Assembly (NCBI RefSeq): GCF_004210375.1
Contig: NC_134837.1
Location: forward strand, 162,605,310-162,669,309
Source of the DNA: Tachypleus tridentatus
Taxonomy: Eukaryota; Arthropoda; Merostomata; Xiphosura; Limulidae
Direction: 5' to 3'
Length of the DNA: 64,000 nt
The position numbers were made by a program, and so were the translations under genes. The notes beneath the pieces were generated by a model, which was given only the letters and a program-made list of their open reading frames with translations, was not told the DNA's origin and ran no database searches. Of this stretch, positions 46,424 to 58,867 are shown in pieces (within the stretch, counting starts at the first letter, position 1; each line of letters opens with the position of its first letter).

Positions 46424-46545
46424 TAGCACAGCAGTTTGACTTTGGACTTGCAGCACTGAAAACCGGGTTTTGATGCCCGTGATGGACAGAGCACAGATAA
46501 CCCTTTGTGTAGCTGTGTACTGTTGTTATCTTTGTGGTGAGAAGT
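46424..46545 (+). repeat. tRNA-derived SINE, family B
   Basis: The head shows GGACTTGCAGCACTGAAAAC and B box GGTTTTGATGCCC. The body reads GACAGAGCACAGATAACCC and TGTGTAGCTGTGTAC. It matches the reverse copies at 586-716 and 46985-47115. Confidence 0.7.
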
Positions 46546-46589
46546 TTCTACCATTATATATCATGCACCATTAAGATGGTTAATGGCAT

Positions 46590-46970
46590 TAAAATACCTT
46601 TTCTCTAGGTTTGCAAGATAGTGAGTAGTTGTAGATCACCTCACTAGAATTCCAGAGACAATATGCTTGACTGATCAAGAAAGAGCTAAGATCGCTAAAG
46701 CATTTGTAAATGACATAGTAACTAGACATGGTATTTTCTAGTAAACAGAGTCATTAATTTAATTTCTAAGTTAATGAGGAAAGTTTGCACGTCAATAGGT
46801 TTTAGAAAAATTGAAACTATGGCTTACTATGTACAGCTTCTAATGGGTTAGTAGGAAGATTCAATAGAACTCTATTAAACAATATTTCTCAATACTGTGA
46901 GAAAGCTCAGAAAACTTGGGATGAACAAGTTTCTTTACTGTTGTTAGTATATACAAATGCTGAAAATTAG
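46590..46970 (+). mobile_element. Ty3/gypsy integrase fragment
   Basis: Text in the + frames gives TDQERAKIAKAFVND, TRHGI, then ASNGLVGRFNRTLLNNISQY and KTWDEQVSLLLLVYTNA. These are the integrase core's third acidic region and C-terminal blocks (HP.SNG..ERFNRTL...W...L). No LTR, protease or RT is visible, and the copy is frameshifted. It lies between two inverted SINEs. Confidence 0.7.
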
Positions 46971-46984
46971 TTCTCAAGAAACGT

Positions 46985-47115
46985 TTTCATTGATTGAAAT
47001 TAAGCACAAAGCTATAATATTGGCTATATGTGCTTTGATCACCACGGGTATCAAAATCTGATTTTTAAGGAGTCCGAAGACATATTGCTGTGCCAATGCG
47101 AGGCAGTTAATATGT
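46985..47115 (-). repeat. tRNA-derived SINE, family B, reverse orientation
   Basis: On the - strand the head ends with ACTCCTTAAAAATCAGATTT and a B box near GATACCCGTGGTG. The tail reads TATTATAGCTTTGTGC. It is degenerate but collinear with the other family B copies. Confidence 0.6.
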
Positions 47116-47549
47116 AATTGTCATAAACATCTTTTTAATAATAAAGAACTGTTTTTATTTGTGAATAATTTCTGTCAGTTTTCGTAACAAAATCTAATAA
47201 AAGGTTGTTGGTTTTGCAGGTAGGCGCTAATTGTTATGGACTTATAAAAATAGAATAATTTATATTCTGATATTTATTATTACTTAACTTTCGGCTGCTT
47301 CGTTTCTATATTACTAATTTATAAATTTAAGCACGCTTTTGTCTGTTTTATTGTATGATGGTTTAAGTTTTTATGAGGAATAGTGATTTGGGAAACTAAA
47401 CATTTGTCATTAACCCTGCCGATGGTAAATTGTAAAGTAATCGAAATTTATTTAACAAAATTAATTATTCAAACTCGATATCATGAATTTGAATAACCAT
47501 GAAGTGATGGAAATTTTATATACAATTTAATTAATATTTTTGTCACCAG

Positions 47550-47559
47550 TAGGTGGCGA
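47550..47559 (+). promoter_or_regulatory. CTCF-like motif upstream of WDR82
   Basis: TAGGTGGCGA within CACCAGTAGGTGGCGATA, 138 bases before the WDR82 start codon. It is shared with the MON1 upstream region in the same promoter-relative orientation. Confidence 0.35.
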
Positions 47560-47697
47560 TATTTTTATAGTTGTTCGCCCGCACAATGAGTTGAAAGTTT
47601 GTATGTGTTAAGCACATAACACTGATGTAATTTTTTTAAACATTATACTAATGATATTTCATTTTACACTCTGTAGTATTTACATAGATTTATTAAC

Positions 47698-47858
47698 ATG
47701 AAGCTTGTTGATCATGTGGTGCAAAGTTTCTGCGTCGCCAAAGTATTCAGAGAAAATACTGATCGTATCAATAGTATTGATTTCTCGGCGAATGGTGAAA
47801 CACTGATTTCAAGCAGCGAAGATGACTCCATTGTAATTTACGATTGTGAAAAGGGAAC
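47698..47858 (+). CDS. WDR82: WDR82, first coding exon
   Basis: WDR82 (yeast Swd2) is a seven-bladed WD40 protein of the SET1 H3K4 methyltransferase and of the PNUTS-PP1 termination complex. The exon encodes [20 protein letters not shown], then [34 protein letters not shown]. It matches the N terminus and first WD repeat of WDR82 closely (human [19 protein letters not shown]). It stops two bases into a codon at a GTAAGT donor at 47859. The next expected block (RTLYSKKYGVDLI) was not found in the remaining 16 kb, so intron 1 probably runs off the window. Confidence 0.93.
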
Positions 47859-48889
47859 GTAAGTGACCCCAAACTGGTTGAAAAAAATTAAAAATCTATT
47901 CATCAAAGATATGGAACCGTATCACTCGGTGACTTACATATGTATAGTTCTGCAACTATTACTACCAGTTTCGTACGGTTATCCATGAAAATAGTGATCA
48001 TGTTAGGCTTTACTTAAAGCTTGTCTACAGCGTTAAGCCTAGTAACTTCGCTGTATATATCTTATATTTATGGCTATATCTTCTGTTTAATTTCAGACAC
48101 TGCCGTTAGAGAACGCAAGTTGTACTTGCAAGTTTCAAAATGGCATATTTATTTAAAGCAATTTATATAAATAAAAAATAAATATTCGTTTAAGATGGTA
48201 TTATTAAATCATGAAATTATTATTTCAAGAATTACATTTTTTAGTTCTTTTTGCGTAAGTGAATGTAGTAAAGGAAATATTAAAAGGCTGCACTCTGGAT
48301 TAATGCTATAATACCAGATTTAGTTTTATAAACGTACTACAGATATAATTTAAAATGCTGGTTTAGGCAAGACTATATGTAGTACCATTGAAAGGTACAA
48401 TCATAGAAATTGAATAAGTAAGAACAGGCCTGAAATATGTTTTTATGCAGCTACATTTTTTATGCTTTCATTTTCAAAATTGTTTTTGTCAAAAACATTG
48501 TAATAATATGTTACATTTGATTTTTATCATTACTGCATTTTTTCTATCTTCAAATAACCCACCTCCTACCTGTTAGAAATAATTGCTCTGAACATGAATA
48601 TACAGGTATGAATGAAAATATTTTAATTTTTTTGCATGCTTTTTTTTTTTTCCAATTGTTAATCACTGTATTTCCTTATCTCTAATATAAAGTTGAAAAT
48701 TAAATGGTTAAAATGTGATTATTTTGCATGAAGAAAACAAAGTATACAGATATTAAGTGTTTACAAAATTGACTGTAACTTCAGAATGATACCCTTCTGA
48801 TACATCAGTTTTCTTATTAGTTTCAAGAAAATTGTAATTAATTTTCCTTATTGGAAGGTTCTGGTATCTTGTCTCATTATTTATTTGTC

Positions 48890-49265
48890 CATGAACTTGT
48901 TAATAAAAAGGTTCAATTTGCCTGTAAAATTTTGCATGAATTTCCAGATTATTCTAATAATTTGAAGCAGTGGTCATTTATAAGTTTGTTAAATACTCAG
49001 AACCGTGGGTCCCTTTAGATTTAGGCAAATAGAAGCCATTTTTATGTAAAACAATTTTATTTTCCAAATTGGGTGGTTAGCCTTTGGAATAGGTTGCCTT
49101 CAGATTTTGTGAAGACAGTAACTTTGAATGAGTTTAAAAGACAACTTGATAGATATATGAATGATAAGAGGTGGCTTTGCTTTTTATTTAATAGTTTTAG
49201 TTTAGCATAGAAGATGGGACATCTGAGATGGACTAACACATCATTTGTTGCCCCTAAGCTTTGTT
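48890..49265 (+). mobile_element. CR1-like LINE, C-terminal fragment and 3' tail
   Basis: Text in the + frames gives FPNWVVSLWNRLPSDFVKTV, then TLNEFKRQLDRYMNDKRW, the typical ORF2 end. It is followed by AKMGHLRWTNTSFVAPKLC and a short (TTG)n/T tail near 49262-49281. The 3' end is therefore intact and the 5' part is missing. Related to the other CR1-like fragments here. Confidence 0.7.
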
Positions 49266-49739
49266 GTTGTTGTTTTTTTTTAGTGTAAAAGTATATATCT
49301 GATGACATAAATACACATTCCATTCAAAATATATTCTATAACTTTTTCTGTATGAGATCTCTCTCCGAAATTTTGGGCTGACTCCTACATCTGAAAATAT
49401 GTCGAGGCCTATGACCTCACCACTGTTACTTCTTGTTCTCTGAATCTGCATTTTCAATCACAACATTGCCTGTAATCTCCACTGTGCAAGTTTAGTTTAA
49501 ACTGTCATTAATAATGAATATCTTTAGAAATTTCCCACTCATCTTACTGTTAGTGGTGTGCAAAGTTATCAATTATAGTGATAATGTTTAACTTTCTGAA
49601 CATTAACCAGATACTTATTATTATGAACCAAGTGTTTACTTAATATTTTGAAGATCAGTTATAACAAATAAAATAACCTGTACTAAGTATTCAGTTTGAG
49701 GAGTTTATGGCAGTAGAAATGAAACTACATACTTGAGAA

Positions 49740-49752
49740 TACACACACACCT
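49740..49752. repeat. short (CA)n tract
   Basis: About six CA units at the left edge of the pyrimidine-rich tract. Confidence 0.7.
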
Positions 49753-49759
49753 TTTATTT

Positions 49760-51300
49760 TGCTCTTACTGATTATGCAGTGTCACAGGCAAATTTTTTCA
49801 CCACATACATGAGCGCCTGCAATTCTCAGCTCAGTTTTTTTCCTTATGTTTCACCAGTTATTTATTACTGTCTTTACACTTTATGCATCATTTTTTGGGT
49901 TTGCCTTGTCTTTTCTCCTTGTTATTTGAATGTGTACTGTTTCTCTTCTCTAATAGCTTCTTTCTTGCACCCTATTACCTCATCCCCTTTGTGTTCATGA
50001 TTCATTTTATCATGTTTTATAAAAAAAACTTCCTTTTTTTTATTCCTTTTCATTGGTTTCTTTCTGGCCATCTTGGGCATTTGAGCCCCTTACCTTTTAT
50101 ATCACTTTCTTGTTTCAAAATTATATTTTTTTTGTTTTTTTAATGTGAATGCCTTCCTGTACTACTGCTTCTTACTGTGTCTTTTTGTTTGTGACACTTC
50201 TTCATGCTTCAGATGGGGCTTTGTAGAGTTCCTTCCCTTCTCTGTTTGGTCTGTTCCAGTTCTACTTTGTCATTCCATATATTGTTCTAGGTCCAAGAGA
50301 GAAATTCTGGACCTTGGTATTTCTGATTTTGGGCTTCTCATCCTGTCTTACCTCTATCCCCTTGATCATGTATATTACTTTTTCCCTTGCAAGACTAACC
50401 AAAATGAAGCATCAGCATATAAATATAACCTTTTTGTAAAAGAGAGAGGAGGAGGGCATCATATATGTGGAAAATACTTGCTTGAACTCTTACCCACATG
50501 ATCACAGGTCCTGATAATTTGCACTGGGTACACTGCCTTCTTTCATGCTCTGTTTTGTTCCTCTGCTGTTGGGTCTCATTTGGTCAAGTTCTGTTCTTTA
50601 CCGTCTTCTTCCTCTTTCTAATGTACTGTCTCCATTTGTTTTCCCAACTGTCTTCTATAATGTTCCTTTTTCCCCAGTAACTGGGACTGGTGTTACACTG
50701 CATTTGCTCTTATCATCTTCCCAGTTTTTTTTCTTCTCTACCTTACCGTTTATTTCTTTACCTCATCTAGTTCAGTTTCCTCTTCACCTTCCATTTCATA
50801 ATATAAGCTTTCCCTTTGTTTCATCATCATTCTTCCAGACATCTAGTTAGTACTTGTCTCTGATTATACATGTCTCTTTCCTGGATACTCATCTCTTCTC
50901 CTACTGTTGGTCTCATTTTCTGCTGACACTTGTTCTTTTTTTCTCCATTCCTCTTTATTTTGCATTTTTTCTCATTTCATTTTCTCATCTTTTCAGTCCC
51001 ATCTCTGTTTTCTTTTAACTAATCTGCTGCTTCATGTTTGATGGGTAAAATGGCTTCCTGTGCATCTCTCTTGACCTGTTATCCCTTTGTTTTTCATACA
51101 TTATGACAGATCTCCCAACTTTTATGATTTAGGCATAATTGTTTTGGTTTTTTTCATTTTATACTTATACAAATTATGTTCTTTTATAATTTTATGCAAA
51201 TTTCTGGACTCTCTTTTTTTCACCACTCTTTTCTTCTTCTAATAATTTTCTGGAAATAAATCATTGCTCTCTGATTTGTGTCTCAATCTTACAAACACTT
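49760..51300 (+). other. pyrimidine-rich tract, possibly the 5' part of the DIRS-like element
   Basis: The + strand is strongly T+C-rich over about 1.5 kb, with many TTCTTC/CTTTTC runs and several overlapping open frames caused by the lack of stop-forming A. No family resemblance was found in these frames. It merges to the right with sequence leading into the DIRS-like reverse transcriptase, so it may be that element's decayed leader and gag region. Confidence 0.35.
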
Positions 51301-51899
51301 GAAAAGTCTTTTGCTGTGTACATAGTAAGTATTTAGGGTGTGCTGATCATTTTTGGGGAGAAAAATAGGGGGAGAAACCTGTTTCTGTTTTGTTTTCAAT
51401 AACTCCAGAAAAGAAAAGTTTAGAGCAAATAAATTTCAAGCAATAATTTACAGATGATTTCATAAAGAAATCCAAGAGTGCTGTTTATGGGGCTTTTAAT
51501 CAGTAACTTACTGTAATTAATAAGTATTAAGTAAAGCATAATTGGTAACAACACTATTTACATTTTTTGCTATTTTTCCCTTGTTTCTGTAGAGATTATT
51601 ATGTTTTAAAATTTATGTTGACAGTTCTGTCCTGAAGATATTTGATTGTGTCATGTTTTATGTGGCCAGATTCTGTATAGTAGGTGTATGGGGTTTGTTG
51701 GCATTAAATGTCAGTAATAAATGGATAGTACACAATCAACTTGTGTTAAAATAACATATTTAAATGTATGTACAAAAATTTGTTTTCTTATTGGTCATCA
51801 AAGCTGTATATAAAGCTTTAAGTAATTCTCTTTTCTTGTCAAAATTCCACACAGGCTAGTTTAGTTATTTTAGAGCCCAAATGACAAGATAAATGTTTT

Positions 51900-54800
51900 T
51901 CAGTACTGTTTCTTACTGTACTTTTTTTGAAAGATTTACTTACATAAGGGAGCAGATCCTGATTATCGTGTTCATTTATTTCACACCAAGTTTTTGCATC
52001 TTTATCTGACCGTATCTGCTCTCCTACAGCACTTGTCTACCAGCCCTTTCATTTCTGAGGCAATCCATTAAGATATTGAAGGTTTTTCAAGGGATATCTT
52101 CTCCCTGATTACCTCACATTTGTCTTCTAAGGCTCTAGCCTTACATAAGTGATTCTTCTATAGTTGGAATCTTCTGGAGAGGAACTTTGTTTTGCCCCAG
52201 GTTTGTTTACTAACAATTTATCTCCAGAACTTATGTATGGCCTCTTTTCCACAGTGTTGTGTGTTTGGATAATATCCTCGAGATTGTGTCATCCTTTGTT
52301 GAAATGGTAAGACAACAAATGACACTTTCTTCATTGGTAGACTATTTATCTCATTCAAGGTGTAGATGAACCTCTTTTACTGTTTTCCATCTTGCTCTTC
52401 TCAGCTGTTATCTTTTCCTACTTCCTCTTCTAATTGTATCATTCAATGCAGATAGATATGTGGACAACAGTATCAGGGACTACTTGGCAAGTTCAGGCCC
52501 ATTGGGGGCTAACTTGACAAATTTTGTCCCCTTTGATGACTTTTCACCACAGATATAAGGGTTATTTGGGTAATATCCAATAGACTTGTCATTCACTTCC
52601 TTTCCTTTTCTCTGTTGTCTTTGGATTATATAACCAGTCATTGTCTGTCCCAGGTGGTACAAGATTTTCTCTCCTGGAATCTCATTGTACCTGTTAATCA
52701 TTATTCTCCAGATTTTTGTGATACCCAAGAAAATTGGGGATTGGTTGCCTGTGATTGGTTTGTCCTACCAGAATCAACTATTTGTTCTACCTTGATTTAC
52801 TATGGATTCTTTTCTCACCCCCAAGTGAGTTTTTTTCTAGATTCAGGTATGGCCAAGGTAGATATTATGAATGCCTCCCTCTGCAAGAATCCTGTTTGTT
52901 GAGGCATTATCTGTGGTTAGTTCTTCATGGGATATCTTATCAGTTTTGCATCCTGTCTTTTGGGCTTGTATCAGTCCTATATGTATTTTTTCAGATGGTC
53001 AAGGCTTTTGCCTGATATTTGCATCCTTGAGGATTACTCTTACATCATTACATAGACAATTGGTTTATGTTAGCTTGTTCAAAATTAAAGTTATTCATCA
53101 CACTCATTTAATGCTCCTGGAGGTAGCTTGTGTGGGTTGGTTAATCAAATTGGAGGAGTTGTTCCTTATAGAATACCATGTCCACATTGGCATATTTTTG
53201 AACACTCATCTGAGTTGGGCCCAACAATCTTTTCTTCGACTTCATTCTTTGGAGTTTTCAGCTTTCCACACCCTAACTGCTCCCTCATATAGCTTGCAAG
53301 GTTCTATCATTTCTGGGGAAGCCCTTATCCCCTTGAGTCAAGTGCATATGAATTATCTTCAGTGTACTTTGCATAAATAGTAGAATCTTGCATAGGATCC
53401 ATTAAGAGACTCCTATTTCCTTTCCTCCTACCCTTTTTGGAGATCTGCACTGGTAGTTGGATGAGGCTTGCATGTTAGTGGGTGTTCTACTTCTTCCCCC
53501 TTGTCCAGATTTGCATATATTTGTGGATGCTTCCCTTTAGGACTGGTGGCATGGATTGATCAGCAGGAAGCTTCAAGTCAGTGGTCTTCAGCTAAAAAAT
53601 CTGAATCCTGGAACTTCTGGCTACATGCCATCCTTTGGATTATTTTCTTCATCTTGCCAGTAATTATCTGATCTAGATCCATTCTGACAATTCTATGGTG
53701 GCAGCTTATATCAATCACTAAGACAGCACTAATTCTAATTTCTTTGTACTTGAACCTTGGATCTCCTCTTTTGGCTTACACACTTGAGTTTTGTCTCTTT
53801 GTGTACTATGTGCCAGTTGCATTCAAACTTCATGTGAATCACTTTTCCCATCTCGACAGAATGGTCTCTCCATCCTCTTGTTCTTATCACTTAGATGTAT
53901 TTACCATATTCCTCAGTTCCAAGTGTGCAGTTTTTCAAAATTAGAATATCAATGCAATATTTCATTGCCGTACTTTGTCCCCCTTTGAACCACTGTCCTT
54001 ATGTTTGATTTTGATTTTACACGTATCTGTTAAGACTTATTTCTTTCTCCTATTGGTCTGTGGATGTCGTTGGTCAGAATTCTTTGCTATCAGTGTGTCA
54101 TATGTTCTCCTTTATCTGGAATGATCTCTCCTTCCCAAAACTTCAGTGGCTTGGGAGTCACATCCTCTTTTTCCCTTCAATTTCGACATGTATTCTTGGT
54201 TGGATATGGATAAGTCACTATTTGCAGTATGTCCTCTTTCTTGTTATGTTTGTTACTCATACTCCTTTCTTCCATGGTACCCATTCTCACCTATTCATTC
54301 CTTGGCAGATATCATCTGTTTGTGACATTTCTCCTTCTATCATGAACAGTTGGGTTTGGCTATTTATTCGATTGGCTTATTTTAACATTTCTTCTTCCCC
54401 AACTTTATTCTAGATGTCTTCTCCCTGGCATCTCATTTCCATTATTCCTTGAGGAAATTCTTTAATCTGGTATGTAGACTTCACCACAGAAGTTCATGTC
54501 TCACTATCTGTATTGGATCATTGTTTCTTTATCATTAGATTGCCTTCTTCCACCTGGTGAGACTGTGACTATTTAAGCTATCTTTTGTGTATGCATACGT
54601 GTGTGTGTGAGATTACCTGTTGTGCTGTCTATGGTATTGATGCTTCTTCTGACTCTCCACTGCATTTTCTCTCCAATTTTCCTTCCAGTGGAGTGTGGGA
54701 ATCCTTACTATTTTTCAGGTCCAAGCTAGTAGGGTGGTGAATATGGAAACATTCTCATAAATGTGATATTGATAAACAATATAAATATTGTTAAAACCAT

Positions 54801-55700
54801 TTATTTGGGACTTGGACAGTGGTGTTTTGTTGGTGTTAATGATAAGATGCCCTCCAACCTGATGCACCATCTCTATACATGTTTATCAAAGATGTTGCTA
54901 CAGCTTTTGAGTGAGCTGTTGTAATTGCAATTCATCCCTTTGATTGAGATCCCTCTTCTAACCTCCACAATGTTTTGGATTCAGATCTGAACCAATCACT
55001 GTAAGCCCTTATACATGTATTATAGGGGTTTTTGTTCTTACTCTTGTTCTCTCCACTGTGTTGTGAGTCACTGTGGTTGAACTTGTAGATTAATATGGTT
55101 CTTCTTACGCTATCCCTCAATGATTTTTATATACAAAGGATGTTGGATGTTTTGGAATGAGCTTCCATTACACTGCATGTCAAGTTTCCATATAAGTCCA
55201 ACAATTTATCACACTGCTATCACGCATCCCATTCAGAGATCAGGAGGTATGATATTGCCTCTGTTTTGCTGCAGTTGAAGAAAAGACAATATGATCCTCT
55301 TTCCTACCCACTCCAGATGGTTGGCTTTTGGATTGTAGTTGACTTACTGATAGTATAATGCTCATCCTTCCCCTGCCTGATGTCAGTCTCTGGGTTTTGG
55401 ATGTAGTTGACCTGCAGTATGTGGTTCATTGTACCCTAGTCACTCCACACCTAGGAGCACATTCTTTAACTCTATCCTACACTAATGTACCCTGTAAGAT
55501 TATAATTTTGTTATTATTGTGGTTTAGATCCCAATCCAAACATTGGTCTCTCATTTTCTACCCATGTCTGCAACACCTCTTTCCACACTGGGCAGAGAAT
55601 ATACTTGGTAGAGAAGTGCTGCACTCTTCCATGTATAATCCTCTAATGCAATGATCTACACTTTTTGAATGCTCTCAAGGACTTTCTTTCTTTTTTCCTC
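51900..55700 (+). mobile_element. DIRS-like (tyrosine-recombinase) retrotransposon, decayed
   Basis: Reverse transcriptase blocks appear in order: IFVIPKKIGDWLPVIGLS (about 52705), YQFCILSFGLVSVLYVF (about 52935), LLHHYIDNW (about 53045), where the YLDD box is degenerate, and FITLI. RNase H text follows: FVDASL (about 53520), WIDQQEASSQWSSAKKS, NSMVAAYINH and LDRMVS. This order (RT, RNase H, then a large 3' part) and the IFV.PKK.G.W....L motif are those of DIRS1-type elements. A tyrosine recombinase is not visible. Frames switch often, so the copy is inactive. Boundaries are uncertain. Confidence 0.65.
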
Positions 55701-55744
55701 CACCTGTTATTCCAGCTATTTAATGTAGGATTTTAGCTTTTTAT

Positions 55745-56130
55745 GTGAGTGGAGATAATGTACCATATCAGAAATTATAAATTTCCAATACTAAAAATAT
55801 ATTTTTGACAGGTACTTACTTCTACACTTTCTTCCCTTCCTCCCCACTGAAAACTGTTGGTTCCACTTTCTGCTAAAACTCAGTGATAGTTTAGTAGAAT
55901 TGAAAAGAGCAAGTCACAAGTGTCAGGAAAGTGTGTTACACTTCTGTTCTTAGTGTTGTCTCACAATGACTTACATGCAAAATGCAATTGAGCCATATTA
56001 TTGTAAGGTACATGAGAGCTTAATGCTTGTGCCATGCAAAAATGTTTTGTATACAGGGAGCAGCATTGTATGAAAACATCTGTATGAGAGGAGATAATGT
56101 ACTCTATTGGAAATGCATTTTCAGTATAAA
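55745..56130. repeat. short direct repeat pair right of the DIRS-like element
   Basis: GGAGATAATGTAC followed by a similar AT-rich segment occurs at about 55755 and again at about 56091. Together with the nearby decayed DIRS-like element this could be part of its split terminal repeats, but no matching copy was found on the left side. Confidence 0.25.
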
Positions 56131-57866
56131 AAATTATAACTTTTATTGTCTATATTTCATTTTAAAACTTGCAACTTCAATGCTAGAGACAGATGAAAGA
56201 GTTCAATTAACATCAGGTATTTGACAATAAAACAAACTTGTTCACTTGATTGGAGAAATATTACTAACGGTTTTGGTCAAAACTGTGTCAATGGGCACTA
56301 AATATTTTGTTTTTTAATTATTAATGTGTATAATTTAACAAAAATATTCAAAATGAAGTTAAACAACCTGCCCTGTTATTTAAGTCGGGCTCTGTTACAG
56401 AAATAATGCAAGTAGTAATATGATGAAGATCTGAAATGTCATCCTACTTAAATTACTAAACTTTATCCCTCTATGATTTAATGCATTGTAAATTATGAAT
56501 ATATTTCAGTATAATTTATTATTTTACATGCTGTTCTCATATCTGAAACTGTTTATATAGAAATGGAATTTTTTTAACCTGTCTCATAACTTCAGATTTA
56601 ACAATAAAGGAAGTAAAACTGTGTTATCTCTAGGTTCTCTAAATGTATATTTTTAATTAAACCAAAACATTTAGTTTTACCAGTTATTATTTGATTTTAT
56701 TAGTAAATTACAAACCATATCCAAAAAATTAACATTTTACAATGCAATGTTTTAGGTCAGTCATAGTATTTCTGAGGCCATGCCTTTTCCTCTCAAATTT
56801 CAGCTTACATTATTGTTTGTTCCTTGCCATATTTTTATTCTCCCTTCTCTTTGGTTTCAAGAGACCCACTTTCATCACACTAATACTTGGCTTGGGCTTT
56901 TGCAGTCTTTTTCATCAACCATTTAAACAGTGATCAACTTCCAATTTATGAACATCTTGAAACAGCTGTATTGTGTTATAGGGTATGTCTGCTGAAATGG
57001 ACTATTTCCATTCAGCACAATGTGTGATGAATGAAAGTAGAATGAACACAGACATTTTCTACACTATTAATGAATATTGCATAGTAGGTGTAGCATCTCG
57101 CATTGTTTCTACAATCAACTTGACTGTTTATTTATTGAAAATTATCCATTTGTGTAAAGATCATTACTTATTATCATTTTTTTAAATTGAAGTAATATAC
57201 TGACATAAGTTCCCTGTTATTGGGATACCTCTTCTTTTTTGTTGTCCCTTGGAGTGGATTCCTGTATTTGGTGAGATCTCCCAGGGAAGGTTCTGCTCTT
57301 TCAGTTTACCTCCTCTGGGATCGAAACATCCACCCACATGATTGACGTGCGTGGTGACCTGTGAAAGGGAGAAGAAGATCCTAATGGTTGAGGGGTCCAA
57401 CCCTAACACATCACTTTGACCTTGAATTCCTTTAGAAGGGCAGCCTTGACATGGTCTCCTTTGGGTCAATTGGCTGGTCCACTTGGGCTAGGGGCAATCA
57501 ATTACCTGTTTGGGTGTAATGCTCGCGAAATCCTGGCATTGCTGCAGTGTCCTTGTTTGACATTGTAGTGCATCCCCTCATAGGGCTCCATGGTGGGTGG
57601 GGCCAGTGGGCACTAAAATATTCATTTTTTTATTACAGATTCTCTAAATAAAAATTTAAATAAAACAGTGAAAAAAAACAGTCCATAGGTAAATGACCAC
57701 GTCTTGAAGATTCTGAGCAGCAATCTTCAACATCTGTAACACCTGTTTTACCTCATTTTTTATACCACATTCTCCTTCAAACAAACCTTTAGGGCAAATG
57801 TCTCCATTTTTCATTCAAAAGGGACTAGAGGGACTTGCTGTAAAGAAGCTTTGATCTGGTGACATA

Positions 57867-58400
57867 TTGGTGGAAACATCCAAACACAGTGAACTCCTCT
57901 TGAATTCAAAGGTGATTGGGGATATAACTATTGAGGTTACACCTCATGCTACTTTCAATTCATCACGAGGAGTTATTGTTGAGAGGAATTTGAAGAACAT
58001 CCCAGAGTCGGAGATTCTCGCTGGTTTCTCCATCCAAGGAGTTTCTGCAGTGAGGCATATCTGCACTCGCAAGGATGGAATTATGATGCTGACCAATGTC
58101 CTCATTCTGACATCTACATCATCACGTCCACTTGTCACGATCAAGGCAGGTTATCTTAATTACGTGGTACAGCCATACATTCTGAACCCTCTCAGATGTT
58201 TTCAGTGTCAGCAGTTTGGTCACTTGAAGACATCATGTCGTGGTTCCTTGATGTGTGCTTGTTGAGGTGGAAAGGACCACAATGCCTGTGAGTGTGAAAC
58301 AGACCTTCATTGCATCAGTTGCAATGGCTCTCACCCATACTACTTTTGTTCTTGCCCTAAGTAGTTGTAGGAAGAATAGGTGCAGCATTGGAAAACAATT
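57867..58400 (+). pseudogene. LINE ORF1 (gag) with CCHC zinc knuckle, broken
   Basis: Text includes KVIGDITIEVTPHATFNSSR, GVIVERNLKNIPESEIL and PLRCFQCQQFGHLKTSC. The last is a complete C-x2-C-x4-H-x4-C knuckle (about 58197-58240). A stop (TGA at 58263-58265) sits within the second knuckle (CAC*GGKDHNACEC), which continues in frame, followed by HCISCNGSHP. ORF1 products of this group bind element RNA. Confidence 0.85.
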
Positions 58401-58867
58401 AATAAAATTACTTACCCTGAGACTCAAAAGTTGCTGCCCACTACTTTATCTCGGACGTATGCTGCTGCACTTCATTCCACTACTACAGTGGGAATGCACA
58501 TGGATCTCTGTGCCTCCAAAAGAATTGTTCTCAAACCAAATGAAAAGTCTTTTGACTTCCATGGTTAAAAAAGTTGATGAATCAACTTCAACACCTATCT
58601 CTGTCCCTAACATACATTCCAGCAAATCCCAAGATCCACTTTCTTTGGTTCTGGATACGGGCACGTCTTCTCCCATCACAAGATGCAAAACGATCATTTG
58701 TTCATGTCTCCAATTGCTGGAATCCTCTTCCAACAGCAAAGACCTGCCCAATCAACCAAGGGCAGGATCCATGGAGGTTGATAGACCTCCCTGAAATAAA
58801 GACAGTAAAGAAAAAAGATGTGGTCATAAACAGAGGGGTTCTCCACCCCATTCACCAACACACAAAT

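Larger units (their letters stand above)
44121..47697. other. intergenic interval between MON1 and WDR82
   Basis: The two genes start divergently here. The interval has no complete additional gene. It carries a MITE (44663-44902), a truncated mariner (45060-46127), two family B SINEs and a Ty3/gypsy fragment. A candidate small first exon (45009-44949) sits between the MITE and the mariner. 44150-44660 and 47115-47690 are otherwise plain sequence. Confidence 0.7.

Noticed and set aside
49779-50850. several overlapping + strand open frames rich in Phe, Leu and Ser
   Set aside because: They arise from the pyrimidine skew, which removes stop codons. They show no domain and overlap in different frames.
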